Shown: positions 1 through 7,040, counted from the first letter of the stretch. The stretch is DNA of 64,000 nt from Hominiventricola aquisgranensis (GCF_040096225.1 NZ_JBBMFC010000007.1:65249-129248); one strand, 5' to 3'. The notes: generated from the letters alone by a model not told the origin. Program-made: numbers and translations.

Positions 1-23
1 AAATATGGGTGTTCAATATACAT
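1..23 (-). CDS. 5' end of an unidentified gene running off the left edge
   Basis: On the minus strand an ATG at 23-21 opens a frame that stays open to the window edge (it starts Met-Tyr-Ile-Glu-His-Pro-Tyr). A strong AGGAGG ribosome site lies 7 bases upstream (complement of 31-36). Only seven codons are visible, so the product cannot be named. It is the next gene downstream in the same direction as the small genes at 349-1468, separated from them by a terminator. Confidence 0.55.
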
Positions 24-150
24 ATCCGTTCCTCCTGAATTTGAAATCTTGTTGCTCGTTTCAAATCCAGAAGGCGGACCTCTGTTTAGGATCATGCCTG
101 CTCCGCCTTTATCCTGCCGGGATACGCCCGCAGTTATTGGCTGAGAAATT
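24..150 (-). promoter_or_regulatory. Leader with two inverted repeats before the edge gene
   Basis: This stretch holds no gene. Two possible stem-loops precede the ribosome site of the edge gene: ATTTGAAA at 39-46 pairs with TTTCAAAT at 59-66, and GGCGGA pairs with TCCGCC across about 73-107. The first would place a hairpin directly upstream of the Shine-Dalgarno sequence, so it could affect translation. It matches no riboswitch class I know. The role is inferred only from position. Confidence 0.3.
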
Positions 151-154
151 CAGG

Positions 155-198
155 CACGAAAAAAGCCCCAGTAGTTTTTTCTTAACTACTGAGGCTTT
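155..198 (-). terminator. Intrinsic terminator after the 349-780 gene
   Basis: A 15-base stem (162-176 with 184-198, one mismatch) around a short loop is followed on the minus strand by a run of six T. This is a standard Rho-independent terminator for the minus-strand genes ending at 349. The flanking bases also give a weaker T-rich tail on the plus strand. The remaining bases up to 348 show no gene. Confidence 0.8.
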
Positions 199-348
199 CG
201 TCTCTTTCTTGTATTCAATTATCTATGCCTTCTTTCATCAGCATAATCATTGTATCAGGATAAAGTTCACAAAGTATCCGCAATATATTCCCATAAGTTC
301 ATATCATTATTGGAATCGTACATATTTCAGTATAAAAAGTTCACCGTG

Positions 349-780
349 TTATTCTTCTACTTCTTTTCCATCTATATATAGTTGAAATTTATCAGGATTA
401 TTGACTACATCATAGTCCTTTCCGTATTCTACAGGTCTGTATTCAGCTGTCATTACCGATTCCCCTTCTTCAATATTCTCTTTCCATAAATAGATGTTCA
501 TATCAAGGCTCGTCGCATATCCCCTGTCTGTGGAGAATTTTGTCGAATGAAAAGAATCATCCTTGTACATCTGCAAAAGTTCTCTTGCAAACGCTTCTCT
601 ATCCTCAATATTTTCCCGGTTAGCGACCACAGTTAAATTTTCATCCCGATTTACGGAAAATGTTCCTACTACATCCGGTTCACCTCCCTTATGACCGGAT
701 TCAGATTTCCAACAAATACTTCCTGTAGCAATTATCAAGATTACTGCTCCTGTAATCACTGCAATTATCTTTTTCTTCAT
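349..780 (-). CDS. Small membrane-anchored protein, unknown function
   Basis: The 143-residue product begins with a short basic stretch (MKKK) and one hydrophobic segment at about residues 5-23, so it is probably an exported or membrane-tethered protein with an extracellular domain. The segment contains a Cys but no clear lipobox. The rest is hydrophilic and acidic, with no motif I recognise. It starts 8 bases after the stop of the Spo0A-like gene at 788-1000 and is followed by a good terminator, so the two probably form one short operon. The family is unknown to me. Confidence 0.7.
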   Translation of the reverse strand: MKKKIIAVITGAVILIIATGSICWKSESGHKGGEPDVVGTFSVNRDENLTVVANRENIEDREAFARELLQMYKDDSFHSTKFSTDRGYATSLDMNIYLWKENIEEGESVMTAEYRPVEYGKDYDVVNNPDKFQLYIDGKEVEE

Positions 781-787
781 ATTTTCA

Positions 788-1000
788 TTAATTTCCTTTT
801 AATTGTTTTACTGCGAAATTGATTACTTCTTCCGGTGTGGGTCTGTTTCCTTTAAGTGTCATTTTCTTCCATTCTTCCTGGACATCCGGATCAGGATTAT
901 CAAATCCTGCATCTATGGCTATCTGCATTTCTCTGCGTACTTCTTCTGGTGTTGTGTTGTACTTTTCTGCAATCTTCTCATAAATAGTTTTCTCTCTCAT
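788..1000 (-). CDS. Orphan Spo0A C-terminal-type DNA-binding protein
   Basis: The 70-residue product resembles the second half of the Spo0A effector domain. It has the segment around YEKIAEKYNTTPEEVRREM, then an AI-AG step, then a RPTPEEVI-A--QL ending. These follow the helices of Spo0A that read DNA. There is no receiver domain, so it cannot be a phosphorelay target as it stands. The start is the ATG with GGAGG 7 bases upstream. A likely -10 (TATAAT, complement of 1027-1032) and a GTTCTATAGAAC palindrome lie just upstream. It could compete for or modify Spo0A sites in the host, but that is inference. Confidence 0.65.
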   Translation of the reverse strand: MREKTIYEKIAEKYNTTPEEVRREMQIAIDAGFDNPDPDVQEEWKKMTLKGNRPTPEEVINFAVKQLKGN

Positions 1001-1026
1001 TCATTTTCCTCCAATATACAAGTAGA

Positions 1027-1048
1027 ATTATATCTTGTTCTATAGAAC
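1027..1048 (-). promoter_or_regulatory. Promoter -10 and palindromic operator for the Spo0A-like gene
   Basis: On the minus strand a perfect TATAAT (complement of 1027-1032) sits 27-32 bases before the start codon at 1000. Four bases upstream of it is the perfect 12-base palindrome GTTCTATAGAAC (1037-1048), where it would fall between -35 and -10. A closely similar site, ATTCTACAGAAC, lies at 1558-1569. The adjacent HTH protein (1151-1468) is the obvious candidate to bind both. Confidence 0.5.
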
Positions 1049-1150
1049 TAATTTAGCATATTTCTATTGTCATGAAAAGACACTTTACAACTTAAAGCTG
1101 AATAAAAGGTCAAAAAAAGAAGAGCTACTTGCTCTTCCCAGTTTGTCATA

Positions 1151-1468
1151 TTACTCTTCCAATAATGTATGGATTACTTTGATAATTTTTTTCTGCTCTT
1201 TGATCGGAAGTTTTTCTATTTTCTCTGTCAGCTCATTGGTAACACCTGTAACTGAATGTGCCACAACATCAATCAAAAGAGTATCTGCAGAAACATCTAA
1301 TGCATTTGCAATTGCAACAAAGGTATCCAATTTTGTAACTTTCAAACCTCTCTCTATTACACTCACATGCGTCGGGCTTAAATTTACTAATGCAGCCAGT
1401 TCCTCTTGCGTGAGATTTTTTGCTTCTCGTGCTGATTTGATTCGCTGTCCTACTGCTTTCAAATCCAT
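1151..1468 (-). CDS. XRE-family transcriptional regulator
   Basis: The 105-residue protein has a Cro/CI-type helix-turn-helix at about residues 7-60 (RIKSAREAKNLTQEELA then SPTHVSVIERG), followed by a short helical tail ending in KEQKKIIKVIHTLLEE. It is the usual small repressor of mobile elements. The start is supported by GGAGGTG upstream. Three related palindromes surround the gene (1037-1048, 1483-1502, 1558-1569), consistent with autoregulation and control of both neighbours. Its position among other element regulators suggests a housekeeping role for the ICE. Confidence 0.85.
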   Translation of the reverse strand: MDLKAVGQRIKSAREAKNLTQEELAALVNLSPTHVSVIERGLKVTKLDTFVAIANALDVSADTLLIDVVAHSVTGVTNELTEKIEKLPIKEQKKIIKVIHTLLEE

Positions 1469-1482
1469 CGTAACACCTCCTC

Positions 1483-1502
1483 CAGAACGAATAATCGTTC
1501 TG
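1483..1502. promoter_or_regulatory. Palindromic operator upstream of the XRE regulator
   Basis: CAGAACGA and TCGTTCTG are perfect inverted repeats around a 4-base centre, just upstream of the ribosome site of the 1151-1468 regulator. A TATACT-like -10 for that gene lies immediately further upstream. The AGAAC/GTTCT half-sites recur in the palindromes at 1037-1048 and 1558-1569. Confidence 0.5.
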
Positions 1503-1557
1503 AATTTAGTATACTTGTGGATATCTTAAATATACAGAATCGCAAAGCCAAGTTCTA

Positions 1558-1615
1558 ATTCTACAGAACTATATTCAAAGTTTTTCTTTGCATTTTCGTA
1601 AAAAAGCGTTATGAT
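1558..1615 (+). promoter_or_regulatory. Promoter for the 1648 gene, with operator-like site
   Basis: A -35 TTGCAT (1588-1593) and -10 TATGAT (1610-1615) are separated by 16 bases and face the small gene at 1648. Upstream lies ATTCTACAGAAC (1558-1569), nearly the same as the palindrome at 1037-1048, so the neighbouring XRE protein may regulate this promoter too. Confidence 0.5.
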
Positions 1616-1647
1616 TGAATCAGTTAAATCAAAGGAGGTATCAAATC

Positions 1648-1854
1648 ATGAAATCACATAAATACTGGTCCTTAGGCGCACTTTTCTGTATGTTGGGATG
1701 CATTTATTCTGGAATCAAAAAATCTATGACTGCACATAAATACTTTGCCTATTCTTCATTGCTTTGTATGGGCATGTCCATTTATTCCGGTCACAAACTG
1801 GTTTCTCCAAAGAAGAAAAAAATCACTGAATCAAATAATAGTGAGAATAGTTAA
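1648..1854 (+). CDS. Two-segment membrane protein, DUF6219-like
   Basis: The 68-residue protein is an internal duplication. Two hydrophobic units each run from a HKYW/HKYF start, through a Cys-Met pair, to IYSG; a Lys-rich tail follows. It should span the membrane twice. I place it tentatively in the DUF6219 group of small Firmicute proteins. The start was taken at the ATG preceded by AAAGGAGG, not at an upstream in-frame codon. It is monocistronic, with its own promoter and a strong terminator. The function is unknown. Confidence 0.7.
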   Translation: MKSHKYWSLGALFCMLGCIYSGIKKSMTAHKYFAYSSLLCMGMSIYSGHKLVSPKKKKITESNNSENS

Positions 1855-1884
1855 ATAAAAAATTGACCTTTATTCATCAAAGAC

Positions 1885-1922
1885 AAAGTTGCTGGAGAAT
1901 ATTTTTTCTCTCCAGCAACTTT
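1885..1922. terminator. Bidirectional intrinsic terminator
   Basis: A perfect 14-base stem (1885-1898 with 1909-1922) encloses a T-rich loop and is followed on the plus strand by TTCTTTATCTTT. It lies between the convergent genes ending at 1854 (+) and 1931 (-) and can serve both. Confidence 0.8.
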
Positions 1923-1930
1923 CTTTATCT

Positions 1931-2302
1931 TTAAGCCATTGAGATACAATACTGTCCAATCAGCTTCATCCAACTATTATATTTATTCTTTTCACACACC
2001 TTTCGGCAAATTTCATTTTCCATCAATACACAGAACATCTTATCATAATCAAATGCCCAAACAGCACCATTCACATGGTTTTCCACTGCTTTCTGATCTA
2101 TGCTTTTCAAGCGTGTGACCATTTTTTCAATTTCTCCATTTCCCAAGTTACCGATATTTTTGCAGATAAACCGAAAGAAATTCAACGTTGCATATTCATC
2201 ATGCCAATGGAACTCTTCTGGATTGTTTTTAATTTTACTGGCTCTCAGCTGTTCTTTGATTATCTGAGCAGCTACACCTTTCATCGAATCTTCGTATCTC
2301 AT
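1931..2302 (-). CDS. Conserved-looking hypothetical protein
   Basis: About 123 residues, mostly helical by composition, with a His-Trp-His motif near residue 30 and aromatic and Cys residues near the end. I recognise no domain. A GTG codon at 2311 abuts the stop of the upstream gene, but the ATG at 2302 with AGGTG 6 bases upstream is the better start. It forms a tight pair with 2312-2893 and is probably co-translated with it. Confidence 0.6.
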   Translation of the reverse strand: MRYEDSMKGVAAQIIKEQLRASKIKNNPEEFHWHDEYATLNFFRFICKNIGNLGNGEIEKMVTRLKSIDQKAVENHVNGAVWAFDYDKMFCVLMENEICRKVCEKNKYNSWMKLIGQYCISMA

Positions 2303-2311
2303 ATTATTCAC

Positions 2312-2893
2312 CTACTCTTCCTCAACGCCCAGTGACGGTTTAAATCTTTTATCCTTTGCCTGCGGTACCACGATCTCATAAAAATAAAATCCTAAATACC
2401 CAAGTGCCTGCTTCTTCATTTTATAAAAAGAAGTCCTGCCTATTCCTAACTCCTGTTGTACTTCCACATCTGTCTTATTATAATGACTGCAAAAACAGGA
2501 ATGAAGGATTTCACTGAGCATCACACCATTCGGTGCATAGAACTTCACCAAAGTCATTCCCCGATAGATCATGTCCGACAATCCATAAATAATCATCAGA
2601 TTATTCATCTCCCGGTGCATCTTTGGCACATTCAGCTGGTTGTTATAAATGCTCAGATAACTCAATGCATATGCCATATCTTCATTGATTTTCTCCTGGC
2701 ATTCCATATCCAGTTCTTCTAACACAATTTGATTTTCCAAAATCAATTTCTGATAGCTTGTCATCAGTTCCTTGATATCTGTATAATGTCTCTCCATCGT
2801 TACTTCCAGATAATCCTGTGCATGGCTTGCCATCTGGAAGGTAATCTCTTTCATTGATTTAATTGCATAATCTCTGTCTGTCATCAGTTTCAA
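2312..2893 (-). CDS. Helical protein with C-terminal HTH, possible element regulator
   Basis: The 193-residue product has a long helical N-terminal part. A C-terminal segment reads like a sigma-type or phage ArpU-type helix-turn-helix (DVEVQQELGIGRTSFYKMKKQALGYLG, positions about 143-168). It may bind DNA and regulate the element. The start is uncertain: a TTG at 2893 lies 3 bases after AAGGAG, while an ATG at 2884 is 12 bases away. The function is inferred from the HTH-like region only. Confidence 0.55.
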   Translation of the reverse strand: MKLMTDRDYAIKSMKEITFQMASHAQDYLEVTMERHYTDIKELMTSYQKLILENQIVLEELDMECQEKINEDMAYALSYLSIYNNQLNVPKMHREMNNLMIIYGLSDMIYRGMTLVKFYAPNGVMLSEILHSCFCSHYNKTDVEVQQELGIGRTSFYKMKKQALGYLGFYFYEIVVPQAKDKRFKPSLGVEEE

Positions 2894-3134
2894 AATCTCC
2901 TTATCATCATCACACTAACTGGCGGTCTTTCAGACCAGTTCGCTTTCCCCATGATTTTGATGGGAAGCAATTACTTACTACAACTTGCAGAAGCGGATAT
3001 CCAAAAGGCATTGTGGGAGCTGCCTTTGCTGACCGGAATCCATCTTCTTATGTAAAACCTACAGGAATATAAAGGGAAAGTGACTATCCCTGCCGGTTAA
3101 TAATCCAAATAATATCGTCTATACCAATCTCTCC
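2894..3134. other. Intergenic spacer with a small inverted repeat
   Basis: No supported gene. AACTGG/CCAGTT arms near 2920-2945 could form a weak hairpin. A 34-codon plus-strand frame starting at 2951 has no ribosome site. The spacer may hold the terminator of the dinB-lexA-like operon and the promoter of the 2312 gene, but I cannot assign either with confidence. Confidence 0.3.
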
Positions 3135-3374
3135 TTATGCTGTTTTTCTCTCCATAAACCATTTATCCACTTCATAAAACAAATGGCTTTCCTGTCCCTG
3201 TATCATACAGGTATACATCATTCCTACACCGCCTGCCTTTCTGCTGGCACATCGCTCAATTTTCAAAATTCTGTCAATGTTATATTTTCTTCCATCTTCC
3301 CAGGTGAAAAATATAGGAACCAGTTTTCCGTCTTTCCGAAACTCTGCCACTACATCTACATACACTTTATTCAT
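3135..3374 (-). CDS. Small conserved protein of the dinB cassette
   Basis: The 79-residue protein has a pattern of beta strands and a Gly-rich turn (KAGGVGMMYTCMI), ending with a Trp-Phe region. It is familiar as a short companion of Y-family polymerase genes in Firmicute elements, but I know of no assigned function. It follows the LexA-like gene by 12 bases and is probably the last gene of the dinB operon. It might be a small nucleic-acid-binding or inhibitor protein. That is speculation. Confidence 0.65.
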   Translation of the reverse strand: MNKVYVDVVAEFRKDGKLVPIFFTWEDGRKYNIDRILKIERCASRKAGGVGMMYTCMIQGQESHLFYEVDKWFMERKTA

Positions 3375-3386
3375 ACCGACACCTCA

Positions 3387-3614
3387 CTATAAGATCTCTA
3401 TTGCTCTTGGCGATGCCGGAATCCTTCGGATATATCCGTTTTGTTCCAACTGCTTAATTCTGGAAAAAGCAGATGACGTTGATCTTACTCCGATCAGTTT
3501 TCCAAATTCCCGAACTGTCGGCGGATATCCATGCTCCTTCGTATAATTCAAAATGCACTGATAGCTTTCTTCCTGTTTTCTGGTTAATGTCTGTTTCAAA
3601 TCTATCCCTCCCAT
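3387..3614 (-). CDS. LexA-type N-terminal DNA-binding domain protein
   Basis: The 75-residue product matches the winged-helix N-terminal domain of LexA: TRKQEESYQCILNYTKEHGY, then PPTVREFG, then VRSTSSAFSRIKQLEQNGYI. The C-terminal autoprotease half is absent, so it cannot self-cleave. Its start overlaps the dinB stop (TAATG), indicating translational coupling. A TTG at 3599 behind GGGAGG is an alternative start that removes the first five residues. It probably binds LexA-like sites and tunes the damage response. Confidence 0.8.
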   Translation of the reverse strand: MGGIDLKQTLTRKQEESYQCILNYTKEHGYPPTVREFGKLIGVRSTSSAFSRIKQLEQNGYIRRIPASPRAIEIL

Positions 3615-4861
3615 TATCCATGAAAATAACTGTGTGGATGAACTGTATGTGTACCAGCGTCCAAGTGGGATAAGACTTTATCCTGATACATAACTGCTCT
3701 CTGTATACTGAAATACCCAAACCGTCGTCTGATCTCATCTACAGTGCGATCCATCTTTTCCAATTTTTCCTGTTTCTCTTGATTACCAAAAAGTTCCAAC
3801 TGGACGGGAATATCATCCAACACAAGATCTACTGCTCGAATACCAAGGCTTCTGATTGGATGCTCCCATTTATAATAATCCTTAAACAATTGAAATGCTG
3901 CTGTAACAATCTCATCTGTTATATTTGTTGGATGATGTAATTGTTTCTGCCTCGAAAAACGAAACAAGCCATTGTCTCGGACCGTAATTTCTATCGTTTT
4001 GCATTTAAAACCATGTTTTCTTAATCTTGCTGCAACGCTTTCTGCCAGTGCCATCTGAATGATCCAGACATCCAGATCATCTTCTAAATCTCTTGGAGTT
4101 GTGGTACTATTACCAATTGACTTCACCGGAGCTGTATACCCATCTTTGCAAACTGGATCATCGTCCCAGCCATTTGCAAATGACCATAACACAATTCCCA
4201 TCTTTCCAAAATGGCTTTCTAACATTGCTTCATCACTTTCTGCAAGTTCCCCAATGGTTCGAATCCCCAGCTTCTGAAGTTTCTTCCGAGTCTGTCTTCC
4301 AACATAAAGCAGATCCGATGCAGGAAGCTGCCAAATCATACTTTTATAATTCTCCCGGTTAAACTCTGTAATCGCATCTGGCTTTTTGTAATCTGAACCA
4401 AGTTTCGCATAAATCTTATTCCAGGAAATTCCAATACTTACCGTTACACCCAGTTCGTATTTAATCCGATGGCTGATTTCTCTTGCAATCGTTATTCCGC
4501 TTCCTTTCAGATTTCTACTGGCTGATACATCCAGCCAGGCTTCATCAATCCCATATGGCTCGATCTTGTCCGTATACTCCGAATAGATTTCTCTTGCCAT
4601 CTGTGAAAATCTCAAATACAAGTCCATCCGTGGTGGCACAAAAATGATTTCCGGACAAATCTGTTTTGCCTGCCATAATGCCATTCCGGTCTTTACACCT
4701 TTTCGCTTTGCAATATAATTTGCTGTCAGCACAATTCCATGTCTGGCTTCCGGATCACCGCCAACTGCAAGAGGCATTCCGGCAAATTCCGGGTGATGCA
4801 GCATTTCCACACTTGCATAAAATGAATTCATGTCGCTATGAAGAATTGTCCTGTCTCCCAT
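3614..4861 (-). CDS. dinB: Y-family (DinB/UmuC-type) translesion DNA polymerase
   Basis: An error-prone polymerase of about 415 residues. The N-terminus carries the first catalytic motif (LHSDMNSFYASVE) and YGIDEAWLDVS carries the paired acidic residues (about Asp106 and Glu107). Finger, thumb (helix-hairpin-helix) and little-finger regions follow. A QLELF beta-clamp-binding motif lies near the end. The start chosen is the ATG at 4861 with a GGTGG-type ribosome site; a GTG four codons upstream is possible. Its promoter contains an operator within the -35/-10 spacer, matching a second copy before the divergent HTH-S24 repressor, so it is probably induced by DNA damage. Mobile elements often carry such polymerases. 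Confidence 0.93.
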   Translation of the reverse strand: MGDRTILHSDMNSFYASVEMLHHPEFAGMPLAVGGDPEARHGIVLTANYIAKRKGVKTGMALWQAKQICPEIIFVPPRMDLYLRFSQMAREIYSEYTDKIEPYGIDEAWLDVSASRNLKGSGITIAREISHRIKYELGVTVSIGISWNKIYAKLGSDYKKPDAITEFNRENYKSMIWQLPASDLLYVGRQTRKKLQKLGIRTIGELAESDEAMLESHFGKMGIVLWSFANGWDDDPVCKDGYTAPVKSIGNSTTTPRDLEDDLDVWIIQMALAESVAARLRKHGFKCKTIEITVRDNGLFRFSRQKQLHHPTNITDEIVTAAFQLFKDYYKWEHPIRSLGIRAVDLVLDDIPVQLELFGNQEKQEKLEKMDRTVDEIRRRFGYFSIQRAVMYQDKVLSHLDAGTHTVHPHSYFHG

Positions 4862-4917
4862 TAACTCCACCACCTTCTCTCTGTTTGGTTTATTGTCTTA
4901 TCAATTTCTGTATGCTT

Positions 4918-4947
4918 AGTATATATCTCCGTATTGGAGATAGTCAA
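4918..4947 (-). promoter_or_regulatory. dinB promoter with operator 1 in the spacer
   Basis: On the minus strand -35 TTGACT (complement of 4942-4947) and -10 TATACT (complement of 4918-4923) are 18 bases apart. The spacer is filled by the palindrome ATCTCC-N5-GGAGAT (4925-4941). A protein bound here would directly exclude RNA polymerase. Confidence 0.8.
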
Positions 4948-4966
4948 GCGACATCTTGGTCGTACT

Positions 4967-4983
4967 ATCTCCTTTTCGGAGAT
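4967..4983. promoter_or_regulatory. Operator 2, ATCTCC-N5-GGAGAT
   Basis: This is the second exact copy of the arms found at 4925-4941, with a different 5-base centre. The centres are 42 bases apart, about four helical turns, so two repressor dimers would sit on the same face. It lies just upstream of the -35 of the HTH-S24 gene, consistent with autoregulation. Confidence 0.78.
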
Positions 4984-4988
4984 TTTTC

Positions 4989-5017
4989 TTGATTTTTGAT
5001 TTTATTCGGGTTATAAT
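4989..5017 (+). promoter_or_regulatory. Promoter of the HTH-S24 repressor gene
   Basis: -35 TTGATT (4989-4994) and -10 TATAAT (5012-5017) with a 17-base spacer, 36 bases before the start codon at 5054. Operator 2 ends 5 bases upstream of the -35. Confidence 0.8.
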
Positions 5018-5053
5018 GCATATAGAAAAATCAAAAAGAAATGAGGCGAACAT

Positions 5054-5788
5054 ATGCGTGCTTTCGGAGAAGTATTAGTAGAAAACAGAAAAAGGAAAGG
5101 CTACTCCCAGGCGGATCTGGTGGACTTACTTGCTCAGGAAGGAATTGAAGTTACTACGAAAGCAGTCTCCAAATGGGAGAATCTAACAAGAGAACCCTCC
5201 TTACACACAATCCTGACAGTTTGTCAGATTTTAGATATTGAAGATATATACGAAGAATTTTTAGGTGAAAATCCATTTGATCATGTCATGGAAAATTTGA
5301 ATGAAGACGGCAAAGCTAAGATTATTGAATTTGCCAATCTTCTGCGGGCGTCCAGAAAGTATCTTCCGCATAGAGCCGATATCATTCCATTTGAAAATTA
5401 TCAGCCGATTGCAGTAGAGCCAGCTTCTGCCGGTACTGGAAATTATATTGAAGACAGTGTAAAAGAAAGTTACAATGTCGGTCATCTCGCACCTGAAAAG
5501 ACGGATTTTGGAATCCGTATATCTGGTGACAGTATGGAACCAATGTATCATACCGGAGATGTTGCATGGGTTCATAAACAAGACAGTATCTCCAACGGTG
5601 AAATCGGTATCTTCTATCTCAATGGCAATACCTATATCAAAGAGCTACATGACGGTCCGGATGGAGTTTATCTGGTTTCATTGAATGAAAAGTATCATCC
5701 AATCCAGATTTATGAATCTGATTCTTTTAAAATCTTTGGGAAAGTAATCGGAAAATGCAAAGGAGCAGAAATCCCTGGTTTTCATTAA
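5054..5788 (+). CDS. Self-cleaving HTH-S24 (LexA/HdiR-like) repressor
   Basis: The 244-residue protein has an N-terminal Cro/CI HTH (about 5-65) and a C-terminal S24 peptidase fold (about 120-240). The expected Ala-Gly cleavage bond is in EPASAGTGNY (Ala126-Gly127). The Ser nucleophile is in SGDSMEPMY (Ser160) and the Lys base in NTYIKEL (Lys196). All the elements for RecA-stimulated self-cleavage are therefore present. It lies divergent from dinB, with two matching operators between them. This is the arrangement of HdiR-type control, in which damage cleaves the repressor and frees a translesion polymerase gene. The start has GAGGCG upstream. Confidence 0.9.
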   Translation: MRAFGEVLVENRKRKGYSQADLVDLLAQEGIEVTTKAVSKWENLTREPSLHTILTVCQILDIEDIYEEFLGENPFDHVMENLNEDGKAKIIEFANLLRASRKYLPHRADIIPFENYQPIAVEPASAGTGNYIEDSVKESYNVGHLAPEKTDFGIRISGDSMEPMYHTGDVAWVHKQDSISNGEIGIFYLNGNTYIKELHDGPDGVYLVSLNEKYHPIQIYESDSFKIFGKVIGKCKGAEIPGFH

Positions 5789-5845
5789 AGATCAACTGCA
5801 GACTTCTAGCCTGCTCTTGCTGAAAATAATAAAGGAAGTGATAAA

Positions 5846-6046
5846 ATGGCAATTAACAACACACTTAAAGATATCCGTGAAGAACGAAATCTCGTTCAGG
5901 CAGATCTTGCAAAAGCTGTCGGTTCTTGCAGTGATACCATCGGACGCATTGAGCGTGGTGAGCGAAATGCCTCTCTCGAAATTGCAATCCGTCTGGCACA
6001 TTATCTGAAAATGCCAGTAGAAGAGATTTTTCAAATTGAAGACTGA
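5846..6046 (+). CDS. Short XRE-family regulator
   Basis: The 66-residue protein is a single Cro/CI helix-turn-helix: LKDIREERNLVQADLAKAVG, CSDTIGRIERGERNASLE, then a final hydrophobic helix ending PVEEIFQIED. Such minimal regulators are common on Firmicute chromosomes and ICEs. It follows the HTH-S24 repressor by 57 bases on the same strand and ends at a clear terminator, so they may be co-transcribed. The target is unknown. Confidence 0.85.
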   Translation: MAINNTLKDIREERNLVQADLAKAVGSCSDTIGRIERGERNASLEIAIRLAHYLKMPVEEIFQIED

Positions 6047-6060
6047 ACCGCAAATATCAG

Positions 6061-6088
6061 AAAACCGAGGACTGTTCCCCGGTTTTTC
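6061..6088 (+). terminator. Intrinsic terminator after the short XRE gene
   Basis: The AAAACCG-GG arm pairs with CC-CGGTTTT around a 6-base loop and is followed by TTTCTTTTTC on the plus strand. It ends the 5054-6046 unit. Confidence 0.75.
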
Positions 6089-6104
6089 TTTTTCGCTAAA
6101 CTAT

Positions 6105-6539
6105 TTAGAGTCCTTTTACAAACTCAACTGCATTTTTTATATCTTTTCCATCTGGATGTCCTTTTGCTATACCACCCACCAGTTTAAATGGGCCAAATGT
6201 GTCATAGCCCTTGCATCCGAATTTTCCGATTGCTGTAGAATGCTTCTTGCCCAAAATCTGCTCTATGGATTTATAATTCGCACTTCCACCATAAGTACAG
6301 ATCAGAAATACCCCTTTGTCGTCCGGTAGATTCTTCTCTGCAAATCCCAATATCGACTGATGAAATTTTGAAAAATAGATTCCTGATGCAAACCCAATCG
6401 TATCATAACTGCTCAGATCTGCATCTGGCTGTTTTACAGCATCAATCAAATCAACCTGACACTCTTCTGCAATGCTCTTTACTAATTTCTCTGTGTTTCC
6501 ATGATGCACAGATGAATATACGATTACCTTTCTCATCAT
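6105..6539 (-). CDS. Flavodoxin-family protein
   Basis: The 144-residue protein shows the flavodoxin phosphate-binding loop near the N-terminus (VYSSVHHGNTEKLV) and the strand SYDTIGFASGIYFSKFH. A flavin-ring loop with an aromatic residue follows (CTYGGSANY). It should bind FMN and act as a cytosolic electron carrier or NAD(P)H:quinone-type flavoprotein. It overlaps the MmcQ/YjbR gene by 4 bases, so the two form an operon. A link to the siderophore system (reductive iron release) is possible but unsupported. Confidence 0.88.
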   Translation of the reverse strand: MMRKVIVYSSVHHGNTEKLVKSIAEECQVDLIDAVKQPDADLSSYDTIGFASGIYFSKFHQSILGFAEKNLPDDKGVFLICTYGGSANYKSIEQILGKKHSTAIGKFGCKGYDTFGPFKLVGGIAKGHPDGKDIKNAVEFVKGL

Positions 6540-6907
6540 TCTTCCTTTCCTCTATTCCCATCAATCATATCATAGCTCATATCCAAAAAATCTAATGTCT
6601 TTGCTTCACTTACTGAACCATCCAGTAAAATTGTGATCCAGTGCTGTTTGTTCATATGGTATCCTGGCAAAAATCCAAAGGTCTGAATAATCATACTTGT
6701 CATTTCCGGATCACATTTTACATCCATAATATCGACAAATTCATTTCCTTCTAATCCTAGTTTGCATTTTTCAACGCTCATGACCACAGCATACCATTTT
6801 CCATTCTTATGTCGCAACACAGCATTATCTGGTGATTGTGCCCATAAATACTCCGGCATCGTACCATACTGTTTCTTCACATATTCAAAAATTTCTTCTT
6901 TCTTCAC
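6536..6907 (-). CDS. MmcQ/YjbR-family protein
   Basis: The 123-residue product has the MmcQ/YjbR pattern: a short N-terminal helix, KWYAVVMSVEK, then a LGL-G strand, GYHMNKQHWITILLDG and a final helix. The family fold resembles a DNA-binding cyanide-hydratase-like domain, and its function is poorly known. The gene is translationally coupled to the flavodoxin downstream (ATGA overlap). It may have been carried passively with the element. Confidence 0.85.
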   Translation of the reverse strand: MKKEEIFEYVKKQYGTMPEYLWAQSPDNAVLRHKNGKWYAVVMSVEKCKLGLEGNEFVDIMDVKCDPEMTSMIIQTFGFLPGYHMNKQHWITILLDGSVSEAKTLDFLDMSYDMIDGNRGKEE

Positions 6908-7040
6908 AATCTATTCAACTCCTGATTCTCCTGATATCCTGCCCATAATCATACCATATTTTCACTTCCCGTGCTACCTGCCAAATTCTTTTGCATTTTC
7001 CCGGTTCTCCTGACTTTAACTAATAGAGGGGTAAAACAGC

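Noticed and set aside
5..385. 126-codon plus-strand frame at the left edge
   Set aside because: It runs through a terminator stem and opposite the edge gene's ribosome site. Composition is not protein-like.
2951..3055. 34-codon plus-strand peptide frame in the 2894-3134 spacer
   Set aside because: It has no ribosome site or promoter and no recognisable feature. Its length is expected by chance.
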